Assembly (NCBI GenBank): GCA_934045075.1
Contig: OW203749.1
Span: 7,091,558-7,155,557, forward strand
Direction of reading: 5' to 3'
Origin: Yponomeuta sedellus
Lineage: Eukaryota; Arthropoda; Insecta; Lepidoptera; Yponomeutidae
Length of the DNA stretch: 64,000 bases
The first letter of the stretch is position 1. Every line of letters starts with the position of its first letter. A program made the position numbers and the translations under genes. The notes under the pieces are model-generated. The model worked only from the letters and a program-made list of their open reading frames with translations, ran no database searches and was not told where the DNA came from. Below, piece by piece: positions 1 through 13,464 of the stretch.

Positions 1-31
1 ACAGAGAGAGAAAGAGAGTATGAGGCTTAAT

Positions 32-110
32 TAAGATGACCCCTGTGGCGTAGCGGTAGCGCATCTGCCTACCATGCAAGAGGTCCCGGGTTCGAATCCC
101 GGCTGGTTAC
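32..110 (+). repeat. SINE-A, tRNA-derived head
   Basis: TGGCGTAGCGGTAGCGCATC (A-box-like) and GGTTCGAATCC (B box). The SINE tail (GGTATCCTAGTGTGGGGC) resumes at 641, so the copy is split by the repeat at 111-640. Confidence 0.75.
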
Positions 111-640
111 AAAAAAAAACCGGCCAAGTGCGAGTCAGACTCGCGCACCGAGGGTTCCGTACAAACCTGTATTATAGACCTGAGTATTTGGTATGAATTT
201 CAATTTAATACCTCTACGCGTTTATGAGGAAATGGGTAGTAAGTTTAAAATTATTAAAAAAATATATATTATGAGATGTAACTAAAAATTTATGGTTTTC
301 GTAATTTTTCCTTTATCTATGCTATAAGACGTTGCTTCGTACCAAATTTCAAGATTCTGAGTTCACGGGAAGCGCCCTGTAGGTTTTGATTCCCTTGCAA
401 GTGTCGAAAATTTGCGGCATAAACGGCTGTATCTTTTGATTGCGTTGGCTTAGAAGTTTGATTTTTTCACAGCTTCAAGGGACAGTAGACCTGAGTAATT
501 GATATAAATTTCAGCTTCATACCTCCACGCGTTCCTGAGAAAAAGGGTCTTGACAGACGGACGGACGGACGGACAGACGGACAACAAAGTGATCCTATAA
601 GGGTTCCGTTTTTTCCTTTTGAGGTACGGAACCCTAAAAA
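111..640 (+). repeat. Lepidopteran repeat CGGCCAAGTGCGAGTC nested in SINE-A
   Basis: Starts CGGCCAAGTGCGAGTC after an A run, contains a GACG microsatellite (553-582), and ends GGTACGGAACCCTAAAAA, after which the interrupted SINE-A continues. Confidence 0.75.
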
Positions 641-750
641 CCCCAGGTCATGGATGTTTGTGATGTGGTTTCTGTTTCCCACGACACAGGGTATCCTAGT
701 GTGGGGCCAGAAGCAATGTATGTGCCTGTATGTAAATGTTAATGTTAATT
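641..750 (+). repeat. SINE-A 3' half
   Basis: Continuation of the copy starting at 32: GGATGTTTGTGATG, ACGACACAGGGTATCC, GAAGCAATGTATGTGC. Confidence 0.75.
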
Positions 751-944
751 ACCACACATGCCCGCTGATTGGCCATTTCAAACGCTTCAAGTGTTCAAAT
801 ACACACTTCAGGCAGTCAGGTTTCCTCACGTTATTTTCTTTCACGGTTAGCGAGTGGTATCCCTACTGTAACCTCCCAAATGTGCGTCACATAGAAAACA
901 AAAATTTTAAAACCTATTCCTAATTTCAATATTTCTGTATTGCA

Positions 945-1095
945 CCGACTACCCGTCTCTTTTTTTTTCTTTTTTGTCTCCGTCTATGGTTGCCTGAAAG
1001 AAATTGCTTTCAGTAATAAGGCCGCCATTTGTACTGTATTCTTTGTATAATTTCTGTTACTGTAATTTGTGTGTACAATAAAGAATATTCTATCT
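945..1095 (+). mobile_element. LINE 3' tail fragment
   Basis: GAAAGAAATTGCTTTCAG to GTACAATAAAGAATATTC and TATCTATC, a form common at the 3' ends of lepidopteran non-LTR elements. Similar tails occur at 13025-13060 and 17935-17965. Confidence 0.5.
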
Positions 1096-1450
1096 ATCTT
1101 AGAGGCTAAAAAATCCGCCCATGCCGAGACTCGAACCCGCGACCTCTGGCTAACCGTGCCAGCGGTCTTTCCATCTGAGCTAATGGGCGACTCACCGGCA
1201 TCAGTGAAATTTCGTACCTCTTTACAATACTCTCTGTATTACGTACAGGCAGCGACATCTGGCTGAAGTAATTTGCATCACTTGCAGCCCCGAGTACCTA
1301 CTTTGCAGTTAGGTTTTTTTTACATCGGTGGCCACCGTGCCAGCGCTCTCCCAACTGAGCTAATGGGCAAGTGCCCGGCATGGGCGGAATGTTTAGCCTC
1401 TAAATGGGTTTTTAAAATTCTCCTCAGCACGGGTTAGTGCAACAAAAAAA
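1096..1450 (-). repeat. SINE-C copies (one full, one partial)
   Basis: The reverse complement contains GCCCATTAGCTCAG and GGTTCGAGTC. A second partial tRNA-like block follows at 1331-1450. Confidence 0.75.
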
Positions 1451-1589
1451 AAGATTCGCCGGAGTTCCCGCGGTGCCGCGGGCAACCACGCGACTCGTTT
1501 GAGTTTCTCATGCGATAATAAGTATTATGGTATTAAAATAAAGTCAAAATTCATATGACACTGAAACTGCGCTCCGCTTCGCTGGGCTT

Positions 1590-1835
1590 CGACGCTCTTT
1601 CGGTGAGAGTTGAGCCTAAGCCGTTGGTGCCGGCTGTCATTTCATGGCAGTCGTTAAGCCATGTCAGAGGCCTTATAGGCGGCTTGATAACTTCTGACAG
1701 TAAGGCCCGCCACTGTCTTACAATCCTCCACCGACCCGGACTTGGCCCCCGTGGTGGAGTATGGCCTAACCTGCCTGCGATGCAGCAAGAGAACCGTGCC
1801 TTAGCAGTGGGGACATACAAGGCTTGATATCGAGA
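1590..1835 (-). repeat. SINE-D copy
   Basis: GTTGGTGCCGGCTGTCAT through CAATCCTCCACC to GGGGACATACAAGGC. Confidence 0.75.
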
Positions 1836-1944
1836 TCGAGATATCGAGTAATGTTTCGTTTTGCACACATATGTGCACGTGGAAAGTTACATAGTCAAAT
1901 CTGTTTGGCCACACGTGAGTGTTGTGTGTTAGAGTGGTATTTTT

Positions 1945-2060
1945 ATAAACCTATTTAGAGGCTGAAAATTCCACCCATGCCGGGATTCAACCCGCGACCT
2001 CTGGCTATCCGTGCCCGCACTCTTCCAACTAAGCTAATGGGCGACTCACCGGCACCAATC
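1945..2060 (-). repeat. SINE-C fragment
   Basis: TTTAGAGGCTGAAAATTCC to TAATGGGCGACTCACC. The rest of 1836-2250 shows no other feature. Confidence 0.7.
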
Positions 2061-2254
2061 TCGGGTTAATAATAACATTGGCCTTTTTGCATCTACTTAA
2101 TGAGATGATTTATACAGCGTCCAGTGGTATCTTCACTCGCACTAGATGGGTGAAGGGACCACTCCGACGCTGTATTGCCTGGGACATGGTTTTATAGATG
2201 GTGTAGGCTTGCCCAGTACCTATACCATCCTGACAGCTTAGTCGGCCTCAATCT

Positions 2255-2625
2255 CGGGTTAGTGCATTAAAAATAATTATAATCACGGTTACACTATTTT
2301 TATTTTTAATGCACTAACCCGTGCTAAGGAACAAATTTAAAAACCTATTTAGAGGCTAAAAATTTCACCCATGCCGGGATTCGAACCCGCAACCTCTGGC
2401 TATCCGTACCAGCGCTCTACCAATTGAGCCAATGGGCGACTCACGACATCAGTGAAATTTCGAACCTCTGTACGTAATACAGAGAATATTGTAAAGAGAT
2501 TCGAAATTTCACTGATGCCGTGAGTCGCCCATTGGCTCAAATGGTAGAGCGCTGGTACGGATAGCCAGAGGTTGCGGGTTCGAATCCCGGCATGGGTGAA
2601 ATTTTTAGCCTCTAAATAGGTTTAT
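2255..2625. repeat. SINE-C inverted pair
   Basis: A - copy (2255-2465) and a + copy (2465-2625) share a centre near 2470; arms exceed 120 bp. Confidence 0.85.
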
Positions 2626-2672
2626 AATCGCGGTATTTTTATCTAAACTCCGTACCGAAATTTCTGTTTCAG

Positions 2673-2806
2673 GACATAATAACTACAGAGGTGTATCCTC
2701 GGACCGTGTCCAAGGTACCACAGGAGAGTAACACGGCAAATTGTATCATGTCCGCCATTTTACGCAAACACAGTGGTTTGGCCGACATAAGGAAAGCTTT
2801 TGACAA
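2673..2806 (+). CDS. PRKDC: DNA-PKcs exon 1 of window
   Basis: Acceptor TTTCTGTTTCAG, donor GTAAGT. It encodes 44 residues beginning DIITTEV and ending RKAFD, finishing in phase 2. The preceding exon must end in phase 0 and lies upstream of the window. No start codon is expected here. Confidence 0.8.
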
Positions 2807-5800
2807 GTAAGTCGTGAAATGATAAATGGGGAACTTCTAATAACTTATAAAATATTTTAAACTATACTATTTTTATTTTTAATGCACTAACCCGTGCTAA
2901 GGAACAAATTTAAAAACCTATTTAGAGGCTCAAAATTTCACCCATGCCTGTACGTAATACAGAGAATAGTGTAAAGAGGTTCGAAATTTCACTGATGCCG
3001 TGAGTCGCCCATTGGCTCAATTGGTAGAGCGCTGGCACGGATAGCCAGAGGTTGCGGGTTCGAATCCCGGCATGGGTGAAATTTTTAGCCTCTAAATAGG
3101 TTTTTAAATATTTTAAACTTTCGCGACTTGTACACATAGTTAGAATATCTTCGGGGCTTAATCGCGTAGTAATTTATTGCTATTTTACCTCGACGTTACG
3201 AAGTGGTCACAGTCATCGTGGTCACGAGAAGACTGATGGCTAAATTACTACGCGATTAAGCCCCGAAAATATTCTAATAACTTAGATCGGAGCTACTATG
3301 ATTTTATACCAAGACATAACATAGACATGAGCGGTTGTAGCTCAGTGGGTAGAACCTGTGGTAGAACAATGGGCTCGCAAGCGAGAGCCCCAGGTTCGAT
3401 CCCCAGTGCCGGCGTGTACCAATGACTTTGTTTAATTACAAAGATAATATCTACATTTGCGAATTTGTAGTCGCAATACCACACGCTAAAGAGCGGTGGT
3501 AGCGGAGCGGTGTAGAACGCCGGCTTCTCAATCGGGAGGTCGTGGGTTCGAACCCCGGCACGTACCAATGACTTTGTTTTCTAAGCTATGTACATTTGTC
3601 AAATTATAGCAGCAATACTACTCGCTGACGGTGAAGGAAAACATCATAAGGAAACCCTAGTGTCTGAGGTGTTAGCGTACCTCAGCGCTTGCTACGTACA
3701 ATGGCACAACTATGAGGCTAAGTGCGGAAATCTCAGGTCTAACTTTCTCACACAAGTATTGGTGTCGGTGATGGTGTGTTCGTGTCTTGCTTCCGCTTGA
3801 AAAAGTGGGAGGGAGGGCATTAACTAACCGCATGGTGCTTGTGGGATTCAAGGCGGAATTTAGCAAAGTAATTTTCACTTTTTAATGCTATTATGGATTT
3901 CCGCAAAGTAACGCCTTATTCCATGCAATTTCAGACAAGAACCGCACGGTTCTTGTGGAATTTTTGGCGGAATTTAGCAAAGTAATTTAAAAACCTATTT
4001 AGAGGCTAAAAATTCCACCCATGCCGGGATTCGAACCCGCAACCTCGGGCTATCCGTGCCAGCGCTCTATCCAACTGAGCTAATGGGCGACTCACCGGCA
4101 TCAGTAAAATTTCGAACCTCTTTACACTATTCTCTGTATTACGTACAGTACGTATTCTCTAAATAGGTTTTTTAAATTTGTCCTTAGCACGGGTTTGTGC
4201 ATTAAAAATAAAAATAGTATAATTAGCAAAGTGATTTTCACTTTTTAATGCTATTATGGATTTCCGTAAAGTAACGCCTGATTCCATACAATTTCAGACA
4301 GGTGTCGAGTCTGTGCACTTCGCTGGAGTTCGCGTTGGCTGCCAAAGTGGACGCCGCTCCCGTGGACGAGAAGTGGGAATACGATCATAACCTTGCCTTC
4401 TTGCTGCAGCAGGTAAGGCTCATCCATAATGGGATTTGTTAATGATTCGCGATACTCGTACATAGTTATATATTGAACGGGTCAAATCGCGATTATTTAT
4501 TAGGTAAAACGTAATTACCTTATTTCCCGACGTTTCGGCAGCGTTACCGTGGTTGCCGTGGTCTCGGGTAGACTGAAGCATGCTATGTTGTCTTCCATAC
4601 AAATAGGAGTTTCAGTCGATAGCGCCACCTATCCCCCAACACCGGAACTATTATGAGCTATGTCTCAGCTATGTTTATTCAGTGTTGCCCGTAAAACTAA
4701 CTGATTGCAAGTTATGGCAAAATTTTGCTCACTAATTTTTAAACTTTCTTCAAATAAACAATCAAAGTATAAACTAAGACTTCACAAAAACAAGCTCATT
4801 TCTAATAAAATAATGTCTTATAAACATACGACAATTTAGAGCTTATTATTTAGAATTATGTTATTTAGATATTATTTTTACAATCTAATTTCCCAAGAAG
4901 GTGGCTAATTACATGTCAAAACTAGCAACACAAGATCTTTTATGACACAAAAACTTTTCCTCAACGGGTTTCGTTTCGTGAAAATTTTTTTGATGCTTAT
5001 TTTTGTTATACCAAATATTTGTGGATTTCCAGCTTCGAATTGATTCCTAAGTTTGAGAAAGTGACTCTTAAAATGTGGCTTGATGTGAGAAATTACTCGA
5101 CAAAAGTGCTTTGTTGTTTTGAGACAGTGACTATAGTGATCCTTTAGTGGTACTTTTTCTTAGAACCTGCCTAAAAAATAAAACAAAGAAGCGTGTCAGG
5201 GAGACTGATATTAAAATATATGTTTAATTTTGTTAAACTATTATACAGTTTTATTTCTCAATAGCAAGTACTTCTTTTCCTAAACAAAAGTTTGTTTCAG
5301 TGAAAAAGGATACGTAGGGCTTAAATTTTTGGAGTTTTTGATTTTTTATATCATTCAGTCCATTAATTCCTTTTTCAATTAAACAAACTTTAAAACCTCC
5401 ATAAAATAAACGTTACTAGTATACCCATATATATAGGTATGTATACGCACTGTACCATGTACGGTGCGATAGTAGTTATGAGGTTAGAAACTAGATGGCA
5501 GCACTGTATCGATATCGCGATTCGGCCATCTGTACGCCAGTAAAATATACTTATCTATGGACTGAAGCTGCGAGTACATTCAATAATTGACGTGGGTAGT
5601 CACTATTAATTTTTCGCAGTGAGTGTTGTGTGTCGGCCAGCTGCGAAAAATTAATAGTGACTACTCACAATCATTGGGGTAGAATGGATCGAATTTGGGT
5701 ATGGGCTCTAAACTCCTCCATATTCCTCTAGACCAGGGTTTCTTAACCTTCTTAGTCCACGGACCCCTTAGGAAATAAAGCGCAATTTAATGGACCTGTT

Positions 5801-8800
5801 TTAGTACTACAAATGGAAGGACTGGTGAGGGACGTCCCAGGCGGACATACATCGACCAAATACCCCTATTTGGTCGATGTATGTCGATGTACGTATTAGC
5901 AAGGGGGAAGATAAAAAGTACCCGGAACCGGCGTGCGTGCATGCAACGACTTATGAACGTTGATGAAGCGAAGGTGATCTGTCAGGATCGTGGCAAGCCC
6001 CTCCTGACGGGATCCCTGGTCTCTGCGTACCCCTCTGGGATACAGGCATGAGGTTATGTACCTATGTATGTGTACATATAATTATGTATATATGTTCATA
6101 TAAAATGAGGCGCTCGTGGCCTAATGAAACCGAGGGATTGTAATCAATCACTTGAATTAAGCGACAACAGGCGCGGTCAGGTGCATGATCCGTGACTACC
6201 GCTAGTGGCATTTTTTCCGAGCGCTTCCGTGCTTCGCAAGGCACGTTAAGCCGTTGGTGCCGGCTGTCATGTGATGGCAGTCGTTAAGCCATGTCAGAGG
6301 CTTTCTGGGCGGCATGATAACTTCTGACAGTAAGGCCCGCCACTGTTTAACAATCCTCCACTAACCCGGACTTGGCCCCGTGGTGGAGTATGGCCTAACC
6401 TTCCTGGGGATATAGAAAGGGTTGATAATATGATATTATATAAAATAGGTTAATGTGAAGGTTGGTGCACCTAAATTGATGATATTTGGGTTGATGTTAC
6501 GATGAGTCGATTAATTGATGAGACGGCTATGATGAGTCTCAAATAGGATTCCACTTTTAATCTGTATTTGTTTTTAGTATACACTATTGTTACACTATTT
6601 TTATTTTTAATGCACTAACCCGTGCTAAGGAACAAATTTAAAAACCTATTTAGAGGCCAAAAATTTCACCCATGCCGGGATTTGAACCCGCAACCTCTGG
6701 CTATCCGTACCAGCGCTCTACCAATACTCATTGGCTATCCGTACCAGCGCTCTACCAATACTCATTGGTAGAGCGCTGGTACGGATAGCCAGAGGTTGCG
6801 GGTTCAAATCCCGGCATGGGTGAAATTTTTGGCCTCTAAATAGGTTTTTAAATACACTATTGTGTATACTGCCTACCAGAGAATGCCTGTTCGCAGACAT
6901 TGTGGTTAAGACAAGCAGTAAACGTTTAATTTATTTATGATTATAAAATGGTTCATAGATAAGACTGCGGGCCCCCATACGTATGCTCGCGGACCACAGG
7001 TTAAGAAACACTTCTCCAGACTAATAATTGTGTCAATTAAATATTGCTGTAGTATAAAACTATTAAACAGCTCTGTTAATTAAGTAGTTATCAAAAGACT
7101 TTGCAATGGACTCCTAGTTTATCTTGTAAAGTTCAGTAAGTTTCTCACAGTTATTGTGTAACTTTGAATAAAATGCTTTGTTTGGTTAGTTGTTCATTCA
7201 TTCGTTTGTACGTTCGTGCGTTCGTATGTTCGTCCGTGCGTTCGTTCGTGTGTTCGTTCGTGTGTTCGTTCGTTCGTGCGTTCGTATGTTCGTTCGTGCG
7301 TTCGTTCGTGTGTTCATTCGTTCGTGCGTTCGTATGTTCGTTCGTTCATTCGTGCGTTTGTTCATTCGTGTGTTCGTTCGTGCGTCCGTGCGTTCGTCCG
7401 TTCGTGCGTGCGTTCGTTCGTTCGTTCGTGCGTCCGTGCGTCCGTCCGTTCGTGCGTTCGTTCGTTCGTTCGTGCGTTCGTATGTTCGTTCTTGCGTTCG
7501 TTCATTAGTACGTGCGTTCGTTTATTCTTGCGTTCGTTTATTCGTGTGTTCGTTCGTTCGTTCGTGCGTCCGTGCGTTCGTGCGTTCGTTCGTTCGTACG
7601 TCCGTGCGTTCGTCCGTTCGTGCGTTCGTTCGTTCGTGCGTTCGTATGTTCGTTCGTGCGTTCGTTCATTTATACATTCGTGCGTTCGTTCGTTCGTGTG
7701 TTCTTTCGTTCGAGCGTTCGTTTGTTCGTTCGTGTGTTTGTTATCTTCTGCCCGTTCCCAGGCCTCGTGGTGCATAGAGACGGGCCAGCCGGGGTGCGAC
7801 GCCTTACTGCGCTCCGTCCTCCTGCTTTACCCGCAAGTGGCGCCGGCGAGGAGGCGCAAGTTGGTCGTTCACACGCTGCTCAATGCCGCCGATGCGCTGA
7901 GGACGGTGGGCGACGTTTTGTTACACTTTTACTGATTAGATTAAATAAATAATAAATCTTTATTGATAGCCACATACAAACAGCTTAAATATTATATTTC
8001 TTTTTAATGCATAACCCGTGCTAAGGACAATTTTAAAAACCAATTTAGAGGCTAAAAATTCCACCCACGCCGGGATTCGAACCCGCGACCTCTGGCTATT
8101 CGTGCCAGCGCTCTTTCCAACTGAGCTAATCCGGGTTATAATATATCGCGTTATAATAAGCAATATAATCGGTCCATCCGATAGTAGCCGAGGTATATTC
8201 TAAAAGCTAACTGACTGTAATACTACTTCCTGCTCGGTATAAGACTTTTCTTTTTCTTCTTCTTCAGGCTATATTAGTCCACTGCTGGACATAGCCCTCC
8301 CCTAATGAGCGCCATAGCGCAAGGTTGTGCCATCATTGGGGGGTACTGCCCATAATCCCCACGCTGGGCATGCGGTTTGGGTATCGCAGTTCGGTGGAAT
8401 CCGCTATTTGACACGCATGAAATTTGACGCGATAAATGAATATTTCCTATAGTATTTAACGTAAGAAACCGAAATATATTGATTTTGCTAAGTAAGTATG
8501 CAGGATGGCTGCAAGATTTGCAAAGTAAAAAGCAAATTTTTCCGCGTTTAATTCGTAACGGCGAAAACGCTATCCGCCATCTTGAAACCATCTAAAGTAT
8601 GTAAACAAAATTTTTTCAGCCAGAGCCAGTGGACATTGATTATTATAGGACTTACATTAAAGCGATCTTCACATAAATACACCCGAGTTTCAATTGACAA
8701 AGAGTCAAGTCTCTTTTGGCAAGTTTGAGCCAAGTTTTTCGAATGTTAATTTCACTCGGTACACGAATCCGCAACTTCCCCGGGGGTCGTGTTTTTTCAT

Positions 8801-11800
8801 TCTTGAACAATGCAATAATGATAATTGGTATATTTTGGATGTAAACTCGATGAAATCATGGTTGCGTTGTTGTTATTTCACTATGCTCAGAGATCACTTA
8901 CAGAAAATTTAATGTCAAACTTTGTTTACAATTTTTTGGACTTCAAACCATAGACAAAATTGGCTGACCGCGTTTTTGGCTGTTTAGGGAAATAAAGTTT
9001 TAAAATATATTTTTATGTTGCTTTTAGGTCCTCAAAAATATACTAAAATATTTTCATTCTGAAGAGTTATTTACCGTTGAAGACTTGAAATGAGAGTCAA
9101 ATAGCGGATTGTACTGCAGGGGGCGCTGCCCACCCCCCGGTTTGTATCCCTTAGTCGCCTTTTACGACACCCGCGGGAAGAATTTGGGTCGGTGCTATTC
9201 TCTAGGCCGACACCACACAGCAGCAAACTTTTCTTACTAAGTTTATTTAATTAAGTGTCATACATATCAGTTCTGATATTTCAACTACGCGAATATATCC
9301 TATAGTAGCCGAGGTATATTCTAAAAGCTAACAGACTGTCCTATTGTATTTAAAGAAGCTGGGAATCTGTCCCACATTTCTTCCAGGCAGCCGTGACCTT
9401 CCTCGTAAGCGACTCCTGCGCAGGCCGCGAGCTGAGCCCGCTGTGGCGCGACCTGTTCGACGGTCGCGACCCGTCGGTCGCGCGTAAGTCGCGACTCGTG
9501 TTCGGTGACGTCTCCGGCTATGCGGTCTTCGTGCTGGGCGCTTTTGCCGAGGGCCGGCTGGAGGAGGTGAGTAGGAGAGAGACTGGACCGGGGGAGATAT
9601 TGAGGGAGAGGGAGGACAGAGGAGGGGGGGGGGGGCGGGGAGGGGCGAGTGAAGAAGTAGTGTCAATCTGGTGTCTTTTTTTTAATGTAGCCTTTATGTT
9701 TGTGCCCCACTGCTAGGCAAAGGCCTTTTATATATTATTATTAAAATTTGTTATTAGCTGGAGCAGTAGCAATTTGCTTTTATTTTTTATCATAAAAATT
9801 TCATCACTTTGCAGTACTTTGGACGTGGTATCGTAGAATTTGTTCTGTGGACGATATTATTTAGTCTACCCGTTTAGTAAATACGTTTTTTTTTTACTAT
9901 ACCTGTTATTTTCAGTCAACCAGTTATGTTTAATCAACCATAATTTATTTACGTGCCGTAGCCTCCTGGTCTTTAGTCATCCCATTAAACTCAGTCAACC
10001 CGTTATTTTTAGCAAACACGTAATTTTTATTAAAAGTGTGATTTTTAATCAACCAGTTATCTTTAATCGACCATTATTTATTTATCTGTAGTCAACCCCT
10101 TGTCTTTAGTCATCCCATTAAACTTAGTCAACCCATTATCTTTTCAGAACGCACGAGAGAGACTGTCCTCTCTGATGCTATTCCTGTCGCAAATGACTGA
10201 AATTGATATCGTCAGAGATTACTTGGCTGATTATGTGGAGACGTTGCTTGGATTGACTCTCGATTGCAGGTCAGTGGCTTTAAGATGGTCTTCCACGGTC
10301 TTAGTGAGCTCGAAGCAAGGCCTTAACTCTGTTAGAGCTATACACTACAATGACAGATAAATTGTTGCGTCACGTGACGTATTTTTCTATACCATTGGCG
10401 CCTAGAAGTGGGCGGGCTTAGACTTAAAGCGGCAATGAAATGAAATCGCCACGCCAAGTTTAGCGGACGGAGTCTGCAGTGTGGATGTTATGCTTCTGTT
10501 AAATTTGGATTTCAATCCTTTTATATCCCCACCGAGGGGCATGGGTCTCTTCTCTAAGGATATAGGCCATACTCCACCACGGGGGCCAAGTCCGGATTGG
10601 TGGAGGCTTGCAAGACTAGTGGCTGGTCTTACTGTCAGAAGTTTCAAGCCGCCCTAAGGCCTCTGACTTGGCTTAATGACTTTGATCTAACGACGGCAGT
10701 GAGCACCAACTCGAAGCGCTCGGGAAAATGCGGTAGCCACGGGACGGTCACCCATTCGTGCACTGAACGCGCCCTATGTTGCTTAACCTTCGTGATCGCT
10801 TAAGATCACTCAGGCAGCCGGCGCTACGAGCGATTCGATCGAGCAATGTTATTTTCTTCTTCTTCTTCAGGCTATATTAGTCCACTGCTGGACATAGCCC
10901 TCCCCTAATGAGCGCCATAGCGCAAGGTTGTGCCATCATTGGGGGGTAATGTTATTTTATGTTTATATTATATTTGTAAACTTCCTATTGCAGTGCAAAA
11001 TACGGTCTAAGCGAAGGGCTAGTGCAGTTCGTGGCGGCCTTGCTCAGTGTGGCTGATGAAGCCTGCATGTTCGAAGACGGAAGCCTTCCCGAGGAGCTGG
11101 TCGCGGACTTGAGGAGGTTCTATCAGGTAATGACTCTTCTATCTAGCTTGGCTACCCATAATACAGGAATAGGCGTGACGACAGTATCAAATAATCAAAG
11201 GATATTAGGGGAAAGTACTTAGTTTGCGCCTGCCAAAAAGTATGCAACCTCCTTGCTACTTGAAACTTATTCTTTTCTATAGGTCGTCTTTTGTTTTTTC
11301 TTCCTGTTAAAATATTTGCGCAAGCAACACACGCTATTGAAAATATAACACTGATTCTATTGAAAAGTCGTCGTATTTATTCTGCGAGGATTTGCAAAAG
11401 AGATAAATCTTTTCAAACATATTAAAAGGGTTTAAAACACTGCTTTAGTTTTATATTAAAAAAATGAGATGATCATATTACCAATACCATAAAAGACTGC
11501 GTTCGGCCATTTTGACTGAAACACCAATCACACCGCGTGACGTCACGCTTAGGCTAACATTGGTAAACGTCATCCGTGCTTTGTTGTCGTTACTACTGAT
11601 TACAATGTTTGTTTACCTGGGCCTTACTTCTGACAGTAAGGCCACTGTCTTACAATCCCCCACCAACCCGGACTTGGCCCCCGTGGTGGAGTATGGCCTG
11701 ACCTTCCTGCGACGCAGGAAGAGACCCGCGCCCCAGCAGTGGGGACATACGAGGGTTGATATCGATGTCTCTTTGCAGTCCCTCCGCATAGACAGATGTC

Positions 11801-13400
11801 GCGACGAGGCTTTGCTGTGCGCCTCTTGCCTCGCCCTCGCGCGCGCCCCAGCCGGGGTCGGGGACGCCCCCACACGGCTGCAAGCCTTGCAGGTATATAT
11901 ATATCTTTATGCCACACCTGGCAATAAAGTGGCCTTTTCCGCACGCTGCGCGTACGGAAAAAGCCGCTTTCTGGCCAAGTGTAGACATAAAAAGATGTAC
12001 ACAACACGGGAGGTAATAAAGAAAGCTCTCGATCGCATATTTACGTCCCTCGCTTGCAGCTCGGGCCGCAAACTTCTGCGATCTCGGCCTTTCTTTGTAT
12101 TACCACCCTAGTTGTGTAATGTACATACTATTAAAACATTAACAGCTTTACTAATAAACTTGGTGTAAGTATTGTATACAACAGAACAGAGATCGCTGTA
12201 AAGAGCTGACTGCCAACCTCCAGTAATGGAGAGGCACTTTAAGAAGAAGAGGTATTGTATGACTATGCAGCGTTTTGTCTCTTTTCTTCCAACTGAAAAT
12301 TACATTCAAATGACGTGAACAAAACACTCTGTAGCTATTCCAGGCTTATACGGTGTTTATTAGTGAAAGCCTTTGTGTATAACATTACTTGCATTTAAGA
12401 AATCGTGGTTTTATTCATTTTTAATACAGTTGCTCAAAAAGTGGCGTATTACAGGGACTTATAGCGTGCGGAATGGGGGCTATTACACACGCGTGCTTTT
12501 TTTTACCTTTACCGCACTCGTGCCTTTTCTTTCCTAACTGTCAAAATAATGTCTATTAAAAAAAACCAACCATGAAGTTTTTACTAAAAAAAATCATAGA
12601 AGTTTTTATGAGCTACTAATTTGTTTCAATATCAGATTTAATGATTTGATTGAATGAGTTAAGTTAGGTTTCAATTCATTTCATCTCATTAAATTTCATT
12701 TTCATTTCATATCAATAAAAAAAATCTACTGAAGACTTGGCTGTATGGGTATAGTTCCCTTTGCAAACTAAAATGGGTGAGGAAAAAATATTTTTTTTAT
12801 GGTTGGCGCCAATTCCCAAATAATTTTTCTTTATTAAATTGCTTATTTTTTTCGCAACTGTATTAAAAATAGTCGTTCAGTACACGTCATTCGCGGAACC
12901 GTCATTCCACCTTATTCCGACTGTCAACCCTCGCCTTCGGCTGCGCCTCGGCTCAGGTAGACATTTGTCGGAACTCTTTGCAATGGCAGCCTTTCCGCAC
13001 TTGTAATGAAATATACAATTGTATGGTTGTGCAATAAAGTGTTCTATCTATCTATCTATATGATGATGATTGCTCCGACCGATTTCGGCCATGGCGACCA
13101 CTTTGACCATGGCGCTAGTGCGCTCGAAGATGGCTTATGTAGGCTATCTTCGCGGCGAAACTCCGCGCACAGCCAAGTACGTGAGAGTTCGAGGTTCAGC
13201 GCTTGATACCAAACGCGACCAGTTAAAGGCTCGCCCACCTGCTGCCATAACATGTAACTATTAGAATGGCATTCTCACGTGCCCTATCTATGTATAATTC
13301 TACTGTACGTGTGTGTGTCACCGAACTCCTCCTAAACGGCTGGATCATTTGAATATTTTTTTTGTATGCAGTTTTTAGGATGATGTAGATTTACAACTCA

Positions 13401-13464
<64 letters not shown>

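Larger units (their letters stand above)
5733..7012. mobile_element. Old hAT-like non-autonomous element with nested insertions
   Basis: Ends CCAGGGTTTCTTAACC and, inverted, GGTTAAGAAACACT, with flanking octamers CCTCTAGA and TCTCCAGA (6 of 8 identical). TTCTTAACC is typical of hAT termini. It contains a LINE fragment, a SINE-D and a SINE-C pair. Confidence 0.6.

Noticed and set aside
2945..3105. tRNA-Ser-like gene (anticodon GGA)
   Set aside because: The same module occurs in more than twenty SINE-C copies, lacks the long variable arm of tRNA-Ser and has imperfect acceptor pairing. Other tRNA-like heads (32, 3331, 3488, 27553, 37460) are rejected for similar reasons.
7164..7935. Several overlapping ORFs of 100-240 codons on both strands (Arg-Ser-Phe-Val and Thr-Asn-Glu-Arg repeats)
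   Set aside because: They are translations of a tetranucleotide satellite lacking stops. Only the last part of one frame is real coding sequence (exon 3).
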